In this document: one piece after another, positions 46,508-57,093 of the stretch
Numbering within the stretch: position 1 is the stretch's first letter
Layout: each line of letters opens with the position of its first letter
Assembly: GCF_900774055.1 (NCBI RefSeq)
Contig: NZ_CAAGSW010000004.1
Coordinates: 310,001-374,000, forward strand
Direction of reading: 5' to 3'
Length of the DNA stretch: 64,000 nt
DNA from: Methanococcoides sp. AM1
GTDB taxonomy: Archaea; Halobacteriota; Methanosarcinia; Methanosarcinales; Methanosarcinaceae
Translations under genes and position numbers: made by a program
Notes under the pieces: model-generated
Databases searched by the model: none
Seen by the model: only the letters and a program-made list of their open reading frames with translations
Told to the model about the DNA's origin: nothing

Positions 46508-49185
46508 TCAGAAGTACGTTTTAATATCTGATTCAATTGCTACACGTTCAGATGTAATCTTCTGCTCAGCAGGAAGCCTTATGTGAACCTTAGTTCCCAA
46601 TTATTCCTGACTTTCAATCCAAACATCGCCATTATGCATACCAACAAAATGCTTCACAAGAGCGAGACCGACCCCATTTCCACCATAGTTGCGTGATGAT
46701 GAACCATCGATCTGATAGAATGGATCGAATAGTTTTTCTACCTCTTCTTCAGGGACACCTATTCCTGTATCTTTAACCGAGATATTTATCTCATTATCAA
46801 TGTTCCGTGCTTTGATAAGAATAGAACCGCCATTACTGTTAAACTTGATCGCATTGCTGACCAGATTGTTTATTATCTGATTAATTTTGTTTTTGTCAGC
46901 ATCCATCAAGATCGTTTCGTCAGTATCGATATCTATGGATATGTTCTTCTGCGTTGCAAGTGGAATAGCATTTCTCCTGATCTCTTTGAGAATGTCGGAT
47001 AGCAGGAAATTCTCACAATTTAGCTCAGTTGCCCTTGCTTCTATAGCTGAGAGATCAAGTATATTATTTATAATTTTCAAAAGATTCTGTCCACTTTTAT
47101 GGATATTTTCTGTATATATCCTTTGCTTTTCATTAAGCTCTCCGTAAGCCTCATTGTATAACACATCCGAAAAACAAATTATAGAATTAAGTGGAGTTCT
47201 TAGTTCATGAGTCATATTTGTCAGGAACTCACTCTTGAAGCGATTTGCAAGTTCAGAGGTTATTTTTGCATTCAGCAAATTATTTTCTAAACTTTTACGT
47301 TCTGTGATATCCTGTCCTGAACAGAGGAAAACCTCGATGTCCCCGTTTTTACTATATAGTACCGAAACATTCCATGCTATCCATCTTTCTTCACCAGCAG
47401 AATTCAAAATCGGATATTCATGGTATTCTATTTTCTTGTTACTATTTGAAATTAAATATTCAATTTGTTTTTCAACCTTTTCGCAGAACTCTTCAGGAAG
47501 GAAATTCTCGCACCAGTTCTTACCAACAATATCTTCTTCTTCATAACCAAGGACTTCGCAACCTTTTTTATTAATATGAACAACATCACGATTCGTGTTA
47601 AGAACTAACATAATAACTTTAGCAACATCAAAATACTTTTGTGCCCGATCCTTTTCAACTATCAGGGCATCATTTATATTTTTAAGTTCTGTTATGTCGA
47701 CTGTAGTTCCGAAGATCTGCACTGTTCCTTCTGAATTAACATTTGAAATGGCTTTTTCATATACCCACAATTGGTTTCCATCGGGTCTTATGACTCTATA
47801 TTCATAAGAAATTAAAGCAAATCTTTTCTTGATGGTCTCGTCTATTTTTTGGAATACGTAAGAAAGGTCATCGGGGTGTACATAACTAAAAAATATATCC
47901 CAATCACATCCTATTGTTCCTTCATCTACCCCATAAAACTGATCTGCAAAAGGAGATAGATATGTATTAGTGAAACTTCCATCTTCTGCTACATCAGCTT
48001 TCCAGAAGAGCGCATCGATTGCTGAAACGATTTCTTTGTATTTCATTTCACTCTCTTTTATTTGTTTTCTGTATTTTTACGTTCTGTAATATCTCTGGCA
48101 ATGCTGAGTACAGCTGTTTTGCCTTCATCCTCAATGATACGGTTACTTAGTTCTATAGGAACAAGGGAACCGTCCTTGCAAAAAGATACGCTTTCAAATA
48201 TGGTATGCTTAAATTCCTGCAATTGCTTGATATTATCAGGTATCTTTGAGGCATATTCGGGTGAATCCAGATCCATGATTAACATTTGTATAATTTCCTT
48301 TCGGGCGTAACCTGTAAATTCACAAGCAACTTTATTCACTTCCAGAATGTGACCATCCATATCATAAATGATAATTGCATCATTAGAATTATTAAAAGTA
48401 GTCCTGAACTTCTTTTCTGATGTTTTCAGCTTATTTTGCATCTCTTTATTCTTGGTTATATCACGCAAGATTGCCATAATGGCGGGCCTGTTTTCATACT
48501 CAATGATGGAAGGATTGATTTTAACCCTAATCTGATTGCCATTTTTAGAGATGATATCAAATTCATATCTGGGTGGAATGTTTTTACCAATTTCCAATCG
48601 ACATTTATGTCTTTCAAGAACAAATTCACGGTGATATTTGCATATAAATCTGAAAATGGTTTCCCAATTCCATCTTCTAGGCTATACCCCGCCATCTCCA
48701 CCATTTTTGAATTAGCATATTTAACTAAACCATCCTGAACAATAGGAATTCCATCATTAACAGAATTAAATATCGTTTCAAAATCCTTTTCTAATTCTTC
48801 CTGCTTGGAAATGTCTATGAAAGATGCCATCATAGCAACTGGCTTCTCAGATTTGTCCCTAATGAAATTAGCAGAAAATTGTGTTATGAGTTTTGAACCA
48901 TCCCTTTTTTTAATTGTTAGTTCACCAGACCAATATCCTATTTCATGAACCTTTTTCATTATTTCTGTTGCTTCGATTTGATCATTCCAAAAACTGGTTG
49001 TATGTCCACGCAAAAATTTTTTTTGTTACCAAACCCAAACATCTTTAAAAAGAAGCATTTATGTAGATGACCTTACCTTCCAGATTTATCAAAGCAATAG
49101 CACTAATACTTGATTCAATCACCTGGTTTTTTAGTAATAGTTCCTTTTCAAAAATCGATATACGTTCTTTTAAGTTTCTGATCAT
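46508..49185 (-). pseudogene. Multi-PAS sensor histidine kinase broken by frameshifts and a stop
   Basis: Read from ATG 49185 (MIRNLKERISIFEKEL) the gene encodes several PAS domains, a HisKA domain (MTHELRTPLNSIICFSDVL) and an HATPase domain (DTGIGVPEEEV, YGGNGVGLALVKHFV). The frame is broken near 49020 (T-rich run), near 48600 (VKTFHP / GKNIPPRYEFD) and near 48055 (KNTENK stop, continuing in another frame), and a TAA near 46601 cuts the last 30 residues (LGTKVHIRLPAEQ). The largest intact piece is 46601-48046 with 481 residues. Breaks lie near runs of A or T, so sequencing error must be considered, but four breaks point to decay. The intact response regulator upstream was probably its partner. 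Confidence 0.8.
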
Positions 49186-49252
49186 GTATTGCACCCATAA
49201 ACCAAGAATTAAGTCCAACGCTCTTCATTTCATAACTCTACATTTATATCAT

Positions 49253-49675
49253 TCAATCCTGAACCATCATATTTCGCAGAGCATTGGCATCTTTTGCATA
49301 ATCTACCGACTTGTAAAATATAGAATGAACAACATACTCCAAATATTCATACCTAATAGGCTTCTTCAGATAAGCCTGATGACCTACTGAATCTGCTCTT
49401 TTGCGAGTCTCCTTAGAAAAATCTGCAGTAATAAAAACTATAGGAGTGTTATACAACTTACGAATCTTCATAGCAGTCTCAATGCCATCCATCTCACCTT
49501 TTAACCAAATATCCATAAGTACAAGATCAGGACGAGTGGTTTCTACCAGAGAAATAGCATCCCCTCCTTTTGAAGCCATACCAGTTACAGAATAACCTTT
49601 TGCCTCAAGCATTAATTTGAACATAATGCCGATAATCGATTCATCTTCGACAACAACTATTTTCTTTCTTTTCAT
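49253..49675 (-). CDS. Response regulator, receiver domain only
   Basis: The 140-residue protein has the receiver fold: acidic pair in VVVEDES, phospho-acceptor Asp55 in LVLMDIWLKGE, Thr in FITADFS and Lys in YLKKPI. There is no output domain, so it probably signals by protein contact. ATG 49675 is preceded by GGGGGTAG; the frame from 49690 is less likely. It lies between DUF2284 and the broken PAS kinase on the same strand. Confidence 0.9.
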   Translation of the reverse strand: MKRKKIVVVEDESIIGIMFKLMLEAKGYSVTGMASKGGDAISLVETTRPDLVLMDIWLKGEMDGIETAMKIRKLYNTPIVFITADFSKETRKRADSVGHQAYLKKPIRYEYLEYVVHSIFYKSVDYAKDANALRNMMVQD

Positions 49676-49739
49676 TGTAACTACCCCCATATTTTCAAAA
49701 AAATAGTATTTGTATGCCTATTCGTAGATATCCTACCAG

Positions 49740-50324
49740 TTAATCAACCAGAAATAATCCCCACCATTCAATTTTATCAGTTACAGGAAATTCGAGTTTT
49801 ATCCCCGCATTTTCCAGGGTCCCCACCACGTCTATACCCATACCTTCCATGGATGGCCTTGCACTAAACGGATGCCTGCAGTCCTCTCCTGCCCCTACAC
49901 ATTTGTCGCAATAAGTGCAGTCCCCTGCTGAGAATCCTGTAGCAAAACGATATCCGCTATTTAGTGCTTCCCCTTCAAGGGTTAGCAAGATATCGGAGAG
50001 TTGCCTTGCTTTCTTATTAAGCTCATGCTCTACAGAAGATGATTCCTGAAGGGACTGAGGTTTGGGCGGGTTCTTGTGTTCGACTGCAAGAACCATACCT
50101 ACCTCATATCTGGAAATGATCATCCTGACTTCTTCTACCGGGGGAAGGTTTGGCGGACATACCAGATCACCATAATGGTTGCATCTTGGCACCATGCACT
50201 TTAATCGGACACGTTCGTCAACAACAATGTCGGTTGCTTTTATAAGTGAAGCTCTTGTTGCACCATGTTGGAGTGCAAGGTTTACAAGTTTCTCTAATTG
50301 ACTTTTATCGCTTAAATTTTCCAT
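49740..50324 (-). CDS. DUF2284 family Cys-rich protein
   Basis: The 194-residue protein has CMVPRCNHYGDLVCPPNLPP near residue 45 and GDCTYCDKCVGAGEDC near 140, the pattern of predicted metal-binding DUF2284 proteins. ATG 50324 is chosen because AGGAGAG lies just upstream; the frame opens at 50342. The gene follows VWA copy 2 after 50 bases on the same strand and is probably its operon partner. A frameshifted copy lies at 44148-44734. Confidence 0.85.
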   Translation of the reverse strand: MENLSDKSQLEKLVNLALQHGATRASLIKATDIVVDERVRLKCMVPRCNHYGDLVCPPNLPPVEEVRMIISRYEVGMVLAVEHKNPPKPQSLQESSSVEHELNKKARQLSDILLTLEGEALNSGYRFATGFSAGDCTYCDKCVGAGEDCRHPFSARPSMEGMGIDVVGTLENAGIKLEFPVTDKIEWWGLFLVD

Positions 50325-50374
50325 TTTGCTCTCTCCTATCACTTAACGGTGATTTTAATTCAAGATCAACCATC

Positions 50375-53300
50375 TCAGGTTGTTATACGATTATAGAGAA
50401 TGGGAAGCCTTTCTGGAAGACTTGCAGCATTATCAATGATAGTGTATCCCACATCAGAAAATATTGAATCCATATAGTCACTTGCTTCAGTATCAACAGT
50501 GATACAGAAGAAATGCATCCCAAGAGTATTGCCTTCCTGAATGGCCATCCTTGTATCTTCAATAGCAATTTTCCCTGCATATTTACCTTCACCAAAACTA
50601 AGATCATAAGGTTCGCCATCAGATAGCAATACTAGAAGCTTTATTTTTGCATCAACCTGCTTTAGTTTTGTTATGGAATGCCTTATCGCAGTTCCCAGTC
50701 TTGTGTTGTATGCAGGTTCCAAAGCACCGATCTTACATTCCACATCCTCGGAGAATTTTTCATCAAAATCCTTTATGTTGTAGTATTCAACATCAGCTCT
50801 CGTATCACCAGAAAAAGCATAGATAGCATATTTGTCGCCTATGCTTTCCAGTGCCTCGATCATTATGACAAGAGCTTCTTTTTCTATATCCAGTATGCTT
50901 TTGCCATTATCCAGCTCTTTTTCTGTAGATGCACTTATATCTACAAGGAAAAGAGTAGCAACATCCCTTTCACGTTTGTCCCTTCGTATGTAAAGACGAT
51001 CAGTTGGATTTATTCCACATTTACGATCCGTGAAAGCTTCCGTGATTGCATCGAAATCGATCTCATCTCCATCCGTTTGTCTTCTTAACTTAGTAAATGA
51101 TTCAGGTTTCATCATTTTAAAAATGCGGTTTATGAGCGATATTTCAGGATTGTACTGCTCTATAGCATTCTGATAAAAATCATTGGATTCACCTATGGGC
51201 AAGACCTCATAAACTTTACACCACTCAGATTTGTAATCTTTAATTCGGGCATCCCATTCATCATAAATGTAATTCCCCAGTACGTCCCAGTTCATCGAAG
51301 TTGCGCATCTTGGACCAGATTGCAACTCATCCTGAATCATGGTGTCTTCATCCTGATCCAATAGCTTTTGCGGAATAAAGCGTTCTAGGATCTGTTCTGC
51401 AAACTCTTTTTCATTTTTCGGCATAGAAAAAAGTCCAGCTCCCTGCCCTCGGTACTCAAGGTTCCGAATAAAGTCATATTCCCTGGATTTCAGGGAACCC
51501 AAATTTTCTTCAAGCATGCTGTAGATCTCAAAAGTAACTTCAAGGGAGTCAAAAGTAGATGATGAAGACTGTAGGATTTTCTTTTCCAGCAAGTTACGGG
51601 TTTTTTCAAATGGTACTTTGAGTTCATCATCAATCTCAAATAATGGTTCATGCTCAATTGAGACCAGAAGCAAGGCCTCCATAAATTTTTCAAGTCTGCC
51701 TTCAGGATTTTGCCTGTCCAATAGCATTTGTTCCTTTACTTTTTTAAATTCCCTACGCAATCCCTTGTAAAGGTTCACAGTCTTATATTCAATCCGCGCA
51801 TCCTCCACTATTCCCATTATATCTGTTGTAACGAATGGATTTGGGAACATTCCTATTGCAGCTGAAAAATTAACCATTATCTCATTCTCTTCTACTTGTT
51901 TTCCCACATTCTCTGATTTGGATACATCTTTCTCCTTTTCGGCAAGATCTTTCAGGAATGTTGTGTCTGAATCTACTCCTATTTTTTCTAACAACGATAA
52001 TAAAGATCCAACAGTACATTTTGAAGTCCCGAATTGTGCATGCCCAACTTCATGCATTACACTCAGCTTATAAATATTGAAGTTCTCTTCAAAATCTCCG
52101 TACCCTTTCATTGTTGGTTCCAGATATATTACCCTGCCTGAAACTACCGGATGTGCGGACATAACATGTTCTTTCGGCAAAAGGTTATGTGATCGGATCA
52201 CAAAGTTAATTCCTGAGATCCCAAAAGCGTAATACTTCAGGACTTTAGATACCCTTTTGAGAGCGACACCACTCATCAAATGTTCAACGAACTCTCTTGA
52301 ACTTCTGGATCTTAATGAGAAATATAATCTGGCATTTGATGGATCTTTTTCAAATACTCGGAGTCCATTCATAGCCCACTCTTCAAGTTCTGTCACATCA
52401 AGATCTTCCAGCAACATCCGGGAATTTCGGAAATAACTGATCGCGATTTCCCGGTTTGTTTCAAATACGCGGATTCCTGTGTCCACCCATTTACCAATTT
52501 CCCTAGGATGCATATTCAATAAAATTTTCGGAATTTCGCTAAAGTAAATTCCTGCAAGTAAACTCTCTTTTTTAAGCAGCAAACAGGCATTCCTCAAAAT
52601 TGTCCCGCAATATTTCAAATTTGCATTTTTCAGTGTAACAAAAGAATTACTATAATAATCCGAACCATAAAAAGTACTTTCTTCTGCAATATTTTCACCA
52701 ATAACCACCCATTTCGCAAAATCTTTTGCTGAGAGTTCTGCGAGAACTTCAGGGGCATTTTCAAAGAAACTTTGGACACATTTCCAGTTTACAATTGCAA
52801 GAGAGGCACCAATATCGAGCAAATATGATCTTTCGTATTTGTTTGTTTTCTCAAATGAATTTTCCAATCCACTGAAACTTCCCTTTAAAAATGCATTTGC
52901 AATCTGTGGATCGCTTTTCAGCAATTTCTTCCCTTTTTTCACCCATTTCAACAATTCTACCATTTCCAGATTCTTAAGCATCTTGGGAGTCATTTTCAGG
53001 AAAAGTATCGCAATCTCTGTATTTTCCCCAGTTAGATCTAATGTTATTGCTTCCCATATCTTGAAATCGGAATCATCGAGAATAGCCATTGCTAAAGGTG
53101 CATTATCAAAAAAAGAAAGTGAAGTTTGTAAATCAAGCTCATTGAGTTTTTCCAACGATAATAGAAGTTTTCCACGCTGTTGGAGGGGGATAACTGAAAA
53201 TATGTTCTTTGTTCGTTTGATCAATTCAATTGCCACTTTTTTATCTTTGCTGGCAATATCCTTGATCACAGATTGCCATAACCGAGAAAGTTTCGGATCC

Positions 53301-53398
53301 ATTAGGGGCATGACTTCCGAGAGGTATCGTTGATAATTTCTTTCAACCATTGGATCCATAGCTTTCAATTTTCCGTTATTTTTGGACAAAGACCTCAC
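50375..53398 (-). CDS. Large VWA-domain protein with HExxH motif (NorD/CobT-like), copy 2
   Basis: The 1007-residue protein has the same plan as copy 1 (35915-39172): helical N-terminus, [10 protein letters not shown] with HExxH at residues 449-453, [12 protein letters not shown], and a C-terminal VWA domain with DISAS near residue 820 and [11 protein letters not shown]. It is about 80 residues shorter at the N-terminus. GTG 53398 overlaps the MoxR gene stop by four bases, so the two are coupled. Differences from copy 1 are spread along the protein, so the duplication is old. It lies beside the methyltransferase genes. Confidence 0.8.
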   Translation of the reverse strand: MRSLSKNNGKLKAMDPMVERNYQRYLSEVMPLMDPKLSRLWQSVIKDIASKDKKVAIELIKRTKNIFSVIPLQQRGKLLLSLEKLNELDLQTSLSFFDNAPLAMAILDDSDFKIWEAITLDLTGENTEIAILFLKMTPKMLKNLEMVELLKWVKKGKKLLKSDPQIANAFLKGSFSGLENSFEKTNKYERSYLLDIGASLAIVNWKCVQSFFENAPEVLAELSAKDFAKWVVIGENIAEESTFYGSDYYSNSFVTLKNANLKYCGTILRNACLLLKKESLLAGIYFSEIPKILLNMHPREIGKWVDTGIRVFETNREIAISYFRNSRMLLEDLDVTELEEWAMNGLRVFEKDPSNARLYFSLRSRSSREFVEHLMSGVALKRVSKVLKYYAFGISGINFVIRSHNLLPKEHVMSAHPVVSGRVIYLEPTMKGYGDFEENFNIYKLSVMHEVGHAQFGTSKCTVGSLLSLLEKIGVDSDTTFLKDLAEKEKDVSKSENVGKQVEENEIMVNFSAAIGMFPNPFVTTDIMGIVEDARIEYKTVNLYKGLRREFKKVKEQMLLDRQNPEGRLEKFMEALLLVSIEHEPLFEIDDELKVPFEKTRNLLEKKILQSSSSTFDSLEVTFEIYSMLEENLGSLKSREYDFIRNLEYRGQGAGLFSMPKNEKEFAEQILERFIPQKLLDQDEDTMIQDELQSGPRCATSMNWDVLGNYIYDEWDARIKDYKSEWCKVYEVLPIGESNDFYQNAIEQYNPEISLINRIFKMMKPESFTKLRRQTDGDEIDFDAITEAFTDRKCGINPTDRLYIRRDKRERDVATLFLVDISASTEKELDNGKSILDIEKEALVIMIEALESIGDKYAIYAFSGDTRADVEYYNIKDFDEKFSEDVECKIGALEPAYNTRLGTAIRHSITKLKQVDAKIKLLVLLSDGEPYDLSFGEGKYAGKIAIEDTRMAIQEGNTLGMHFFCITVDTEASDYMDSIFSDVGYTIIDNAASLPERLPILYNRITT

Positions 53399-54219
53399 TC
53401 CACAATAGCAGAAACTATCTCTTCTATGCTTTTCTGGAGATCATGATCATCGGTGATCGGTTTGATCATTGCTACTTTACATGCTTCCTTTGAATTGATG
53501 CCGGATTTGATCAGCATTCCAGTATAGATCAAAAGACGTGTGCTGACCCCTTCTTCAAGACCGTGTTGCTTGAAATTCCGTATTCTCTGCCCGATCTCTA
53601 CTAGGGTCCGGGCATTCTCTTTATCAATTCCACTTTCATGTGCCACGATTTCAGTCTCAAGTTCCGCAGGTGGATACTCAAAGTCCATAGCTACGAATCT
53701 TTGGCGCGTACTTTGCTTGAGATCCTTTAAAACACTCTGATATCCGGGATTATAGGAAATAGACATCATGAATTCGTTGGGAGCAGGAAGTATTATCCCC
53801 AGCTTATCAATAGGCATGATGCGCCTGTCATCTGTGAGAGGGTGTATGACAACTCTAGTATCCATTCTTGCTTCCACGAACTCATCAAGATAACAGATCG
53901 AACCGGACCTTACACCTTTTGTGAGAGGACCATCGTTCCATTCGGTAGATTCTCCCTTTATAAGGAACCTTCCGATAAGGTCGCTCGCTGTAAGATCCTC
54001 ATGGCAGGATATTGTTATAAGCGGACGTTTTAACTTATAGGCCATGTATTCCATAAAACGTGTTTTACCACAACCTGTGGGACCTTTCAGGTTAACGGGA
54101 AGGTTGTTTTCATAGGCTGCAGTGAATATTTCAACTTCATCACCGATCGGAAGATAGTAGGGCTCTTCCGTGATGATGTATTCTTCAACAGGTTGTTCCA
54201 CACAAATTATTTTTTTCAT
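53395..54219 (-). CDS. MoxR-family AAA ATPase (CbbQ/NorQ/CobS type), copy 2
   Basis: The 274-residue protein has [38 protein letters not shown] and [19 protein letters not shown] and is closely similar along its whole length to copy 1, with the same length. ATG 54219 with GGTGA upstream is chosen over GTG 54228. It starts an operon with the VWA and DUF2284 genes, preceded by a small winged-helix gene 22 bases upstream. Confidence 0.9.
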   Translation of the reverse strand: MKKIICVEQPVEEYIITEEPYYLPIGDEVEIFTAAYENNLPVNLKGPTGCGKTRFMEYMAYKLKRPLITISCHEDLTASDLIGRFLIKGESTEWNDGPLTKGVRSGSICYLDEFVEARMDTRVVIHPLTDDRRIMPIDKLGIILPAPNEFMMSISYNPGYQSVLKDLKQSTRQRFVAMDFEYPPAELETEIVAHESGIDKENARTLVEIGQRIRNFKQHGLEEGVSTRLLIYTGMLIKSGINSKEACKVAMIKPITDDHDLQKSIEEIVSAIVE

Positions 54220-54241
54220 CGTTATCACCCTTATTCAATTC

Positions 54242-54472
54242 CTAAAAGTGTCCAGACCAACCGGAAACGAGACTATATTCACTTTCCATTACATTATCAC
54301 TGTTATTCACACATTCAACTATACCCTCTTTTTTGAGCTGAACAATTTGTGGAATAAGTTTTCTGGCACATGGTCGCTTAGTTAATGAATGTACTATTTC
54401 CCTCAAAGTAAGTGGTTTGTTAGCAGATACAAGAGCTTTGATAACTCCGCGTTGTACATATGAAAGATACAT
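54242..54472 (-). CDS. Small winged-helix DNA-binding protein
   Basis: The 76-residue protein has a winged-helix pattern: YVQRGVIKALVSANKPLTLREIVHSL, then LIPQIVQLKKEGIVECVN. The frame extends to 54514, but GGAGG six bases before ATG 54472 decides the start. It directly precedes MoxR copy 2 and may regulate that operon. Confidence 0.7.
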   Translation of the reverse strand: MYLSYVQRGVIKALVSANKPLTLREIVHSLTKRPCARKLIPQIVQLKKEGIVECVNNSDNVMESEYSLVSGWSGHF

Positions 54473-54670
54473 GCGTTCCTCCGACTTTTTTGCGATCAGA
54501 ACATAGAGGTTCATTCAGGAACAAGAATCTCTGAAATAATTTGTAGGTGAAGGGAGAAGGTTTTGATAAGGAATCATTGATTCCATGGGAATTATCAAAA
54601 CCTTCTAAAGGGGTTGTAAGGTAGCATGGTGCAATTAAAACAAAATTACACCAAAACTTTCCGACTTCAC

Positions 54671-56050
54671 TTAAAATTCGAATTCCATACCAAGATCTGA
54701 CAGTTTGGCCTTCGATTTAGCCCAAAGGTCTTCGAATTCTTTGGATGGGCGAACCTTTTCGATGTCATAGCATTCCTGGAATGTCTTGCCCTTTGGAACA
54801 TTGCCAGATTTTAAAGCATCTGCATATGTTTTCTCGAGTTCAACACAGAATTCGTTCATATCGGCTAGGCTCATCTTAGCAGCTGCAATTCCAATTTCTG
54901 CAGTGATACGAGCATCCATTCCAGAAAATACATCAACTCCAGTTCCACAGGTAGCTGCAGCACCAGAGAGGATATCATTGCCTGCTGCAGTTATTGCACC
55001 TGCATACACTGCAATCTCATCAATCTCCATTTCAGTACACATTCCAGAAAGTGGGAAGACATAGTTTGCATAAAGACCCTTAGTGTTTCTCTTTAATGCA
55101 GCTCCGGTGTATGCCGAAACAAATGTTGGGGCAGCACTTGAACCTTCACCTGTCATTGGGTGGAATGGAGGACAGACCGAGTAGGCTGGGCCACCAAGCA
55201 TGATATATGAAACAATACCCTCAGCAACATTTGCGATAGCAGTTGTTGCAGGTCCACCGGTGTAACCGCCCATAACCGGGCACATGCAGCCTTCTACAAC
55301 GTAGTTGTTCTGAGTTGTACTGACAACTTTCTTAAGAACATCCCAATCAACCTTCATATCGTTCAAGAGACAAACAAGGTGCTGGTCTTCAGGACGTACT
55401 GCACCAGGCCCATCTCCAAAGATCTGTCCTTCACTGGTAACTGCAGACATGATACTTTGCATTGGCATCCCCGGCCTTCCAGCCATGCGCAAACCCTCTC
55501 GGGCCCATACGGCTTCAGCTCTTGCACCGAGCATCTCACTAGGAGACCTTGCTTTCAGCTCCATTCCATGAATGGTTGCAACTGTACCACATAGAACTCC
55601 TCCAACAAGGGGTTCTTTTGCAACAGATTCTACGAATTTGGAATAGTATTGCTCGCTGATCACACCACCATTAGCACCTCCAAATACGACAGGTGCTCTT
55701 TTATCGCCAACTTTCCTCTGAACTACCTTAAGTGCATCATTACCAATTCCGTATTTTTTTTCACCTGGCAAAATCCGAAGATTGGCTTTTATTTCGCTTT
55801 CCTCAAGTTTAATCGCGCTACTGGTGTTTATGTTATAAACGCCTACATCGGTAACGAGGTCCATGGCTGCCTTGAATATGGAATCGACCATGTCCATGTC
55901 CTGGGGAACAATTTCATCCGGCCTATATTCGATGTCATATTCTTTTGCAAGTTCATTAAGTCTTTGAGGAAGGATTCTGTTATCAAAATTCTTCTCTTCA
56001 ATCTTATCAGCGGTAATAAATCGATCATAAATATCTAGGATGTCTAACAT
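54671..56050 (-). CDS. MtmB-family methyltransferase homologue without pyrrolysine
   Basis: The 459-residue protein follows monomethylamine methyltransferase MtmB along its length (MtmB: 458 residues), ending GKTFQECYDIEKVRPSKEFE like MtmB. At the pyrrolysine position, MtmB AGRPGMGV(Pyl)GPE corresponds to AGRPGMPMQSIM here: Gln198, codon CAA at 55457-55459. No amber codon occurs in the gene. MtmB uses pyrrolysine to bind monomethylamine, so this protein probably uses another substrate or chemistry. ATG 56050 is preferred to GTG 56059 because GAGGTGG precedes it. It lies 14 bases after a corrinoid-protein gene, its likely partner. The substrate is unknown. Confidence 0.85.
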   Translation of the reverse strand: MLDILDIYDRFITADKIEEKNFDNRILPQRLNELAKEYDIEYRPDEIVPQDMDMVDSIFKAAMDLVTDVGVYNINTSSAIKLEESEIKANLRILPGEKKYGIGNDALKVVQRKVGDKRAPVVFGGANGGVISEQYYSKFVESVAKEPLVGGVLCGTVATIHGMELKARSPSEMLGARAEAVWAREGLRMAGRPGMPMQSIMSAVTSEGQIFGDGPGAVRPEDQHLVCLLNDMKVDWDVLKKVVSTTQNNYVVEGCMCPVMGGYTGGPATTAIANVAEGIVSYIMLGGPAYSVCPPFHPMTGEGSSAAPTFVSAYTGAALKRNTKGLYANYVFPLSGMCTEMEIDEIAVYAGAITAAGNDILSGAAATCGTGVDVFSGMDARITAEIGIAAAKMSLADMNEFCVELEKTYADALKSGNVPKGKTFQECYDIEKVRPSKEFEDLWAKSKAKLSDLGMEFEF

Positions 56051-56064
56051 TTTATCCACCTCGT

Positions 56065-56715
56065 TTATTTGGATACCATTTTATTTGCGGCTCTCACAGC
56101 ATCGGCTGCATTAACAGCATACGCATCTGCATCGATGCCATCAGCATAATCCTGAGTAACAGGTGCTCCTCCGATCATCACTTTATGGTTGTCCCTGATG
56201 CCCAGTCCTTCCAGCAGCTTGACAATATCGCCAAGGTATGGCATGGTAGTGCTCATCAGTGCAGAACCAGAAATAATATCTGCATTTCTGTCTTTTGCTG
56301 TCTGAACCATTGTTGCAACAGGTACATCTCTGCCAAGGTCAATAACTTCAAAACCCCCAGCCCTCAGCATACCTGCAACAATATTCTTTCCGAGGTCATG
56401 GATATCTCCTTCAATCGTTCCTATGACAACAGTACCTTTCGTAGCAGATGATTCTCCTTTTTCAGAAATCTTTGCAGACAGCTCCTTAGTTGATGCATCC
56501 ATCATATCTGCTGCGATCATGACCTGTGGTAGGTAGTATTCCATCCTTTCAAATTTTTTTCCTACTTCAGTCAAGCCATCGGCCAACTTGTTTAACAGTT
56601 CAACAGGATCAAAATCGTTACTGATCCATTCTTTAACAGTTTCAGCTGTCTTATCTTCGTTGATTTCCACAATCGCATCATATGCTTTTTTAAGCAAATC
56701 TTCCTTTGATGACAT
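56065..56715 (-). CDS. Corrinoid protein (MtmC/MttC/MtbC family)
   Basis: The 216-residue protein has a helical N-terminal domain and the cobalamin-binding motif GDIHDLGKN with cobalt-ligand His106, then SGSALMSTTMP and MIGGAPVTQDYADGIDADAY. It carries the methyl group on a corrinoid cofactor between a substrate methyltransferase and a coenzyme M methyltransferase. AAGGAGGATATAAA before ATG 56715 is a strong ribosome site. It is followed by the Pyl-free MtmB homologue and is divergent from the Pyl-free MttB homologue. Confidence 0.92.
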   Translation of the reverse strand: MSSKEDLLKKAYDAIVEINEDKTAETVKEWISNDFDPVELLNKLADGLTEVGKKFERMEYYLPQVMIAADMMDASTKELSAKISEKGESSATKGTVVIGTIEGDIHDLGKNIVAGMLRAGGFEVIDLGRDVPVATMVQTAKDRNADIISGSALMSTTMPYLGDIVKLLEGLGIRDNHKVMIGGAPVTQDYADGIDADAYAVNAADAVRAANKMVSK

Positions 56716-57093
56716 TTTATATCCTCCTTATTTTTGACCTCTCATTTTCCTAGGTCAAGTAAACATAATTCAATATGATATTTAAGTTTTTTTTAGGTAA
56801 TTACATATAGTAGTTTTTTAAATGCAAATGTTTATATATGAGAAAGTGACGGTAACGGAGTTACTGTAGATGATTGGAGAGTGCTACAAAAAATAGTAAA
56901 GGATTGCTGAGAATAGCTTATATATTAGTTATTCAAATTCAAATAATTATATATGAATAACAAAGACATGCAAAACCCAGTTCCGATGATAGACCCCACT
57001 CATTAAAATTATAATATGAAGTGCGACATATAATGTATATATAGAAATCATAAAATATGAAATGAGTGAATATGCAGCCATAGGAGGTTTGTT
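56716..57093. promoter_or_regulatory. Divergent control region of the methyltransferase arms
   Basis: About 380 AT-rich bases separate the corrinoid gene (minus) and the MttB-like gene (plus). GTAACGGAGTTAC (56853-56865) is an inverted repeat with 5-bp arms. Several TATA-like tracts occur: TTTATATATGAG (56831), CTTATATATTAG (56918), TTATATATGAATAAC (56947), TAATGTATATATAG (57030). An AGGAGG site precedes ATG 57094. One regulator could control both arms. Confidence 0.5.

Noticed and set aside
54671-56059. Methanol:corrinoid methyltransferase (MtaB) for the 459-residue protein
   Set aside because: Length is similar but the AGRPGM segment and the GKTFQECYD end match MtmB instead.
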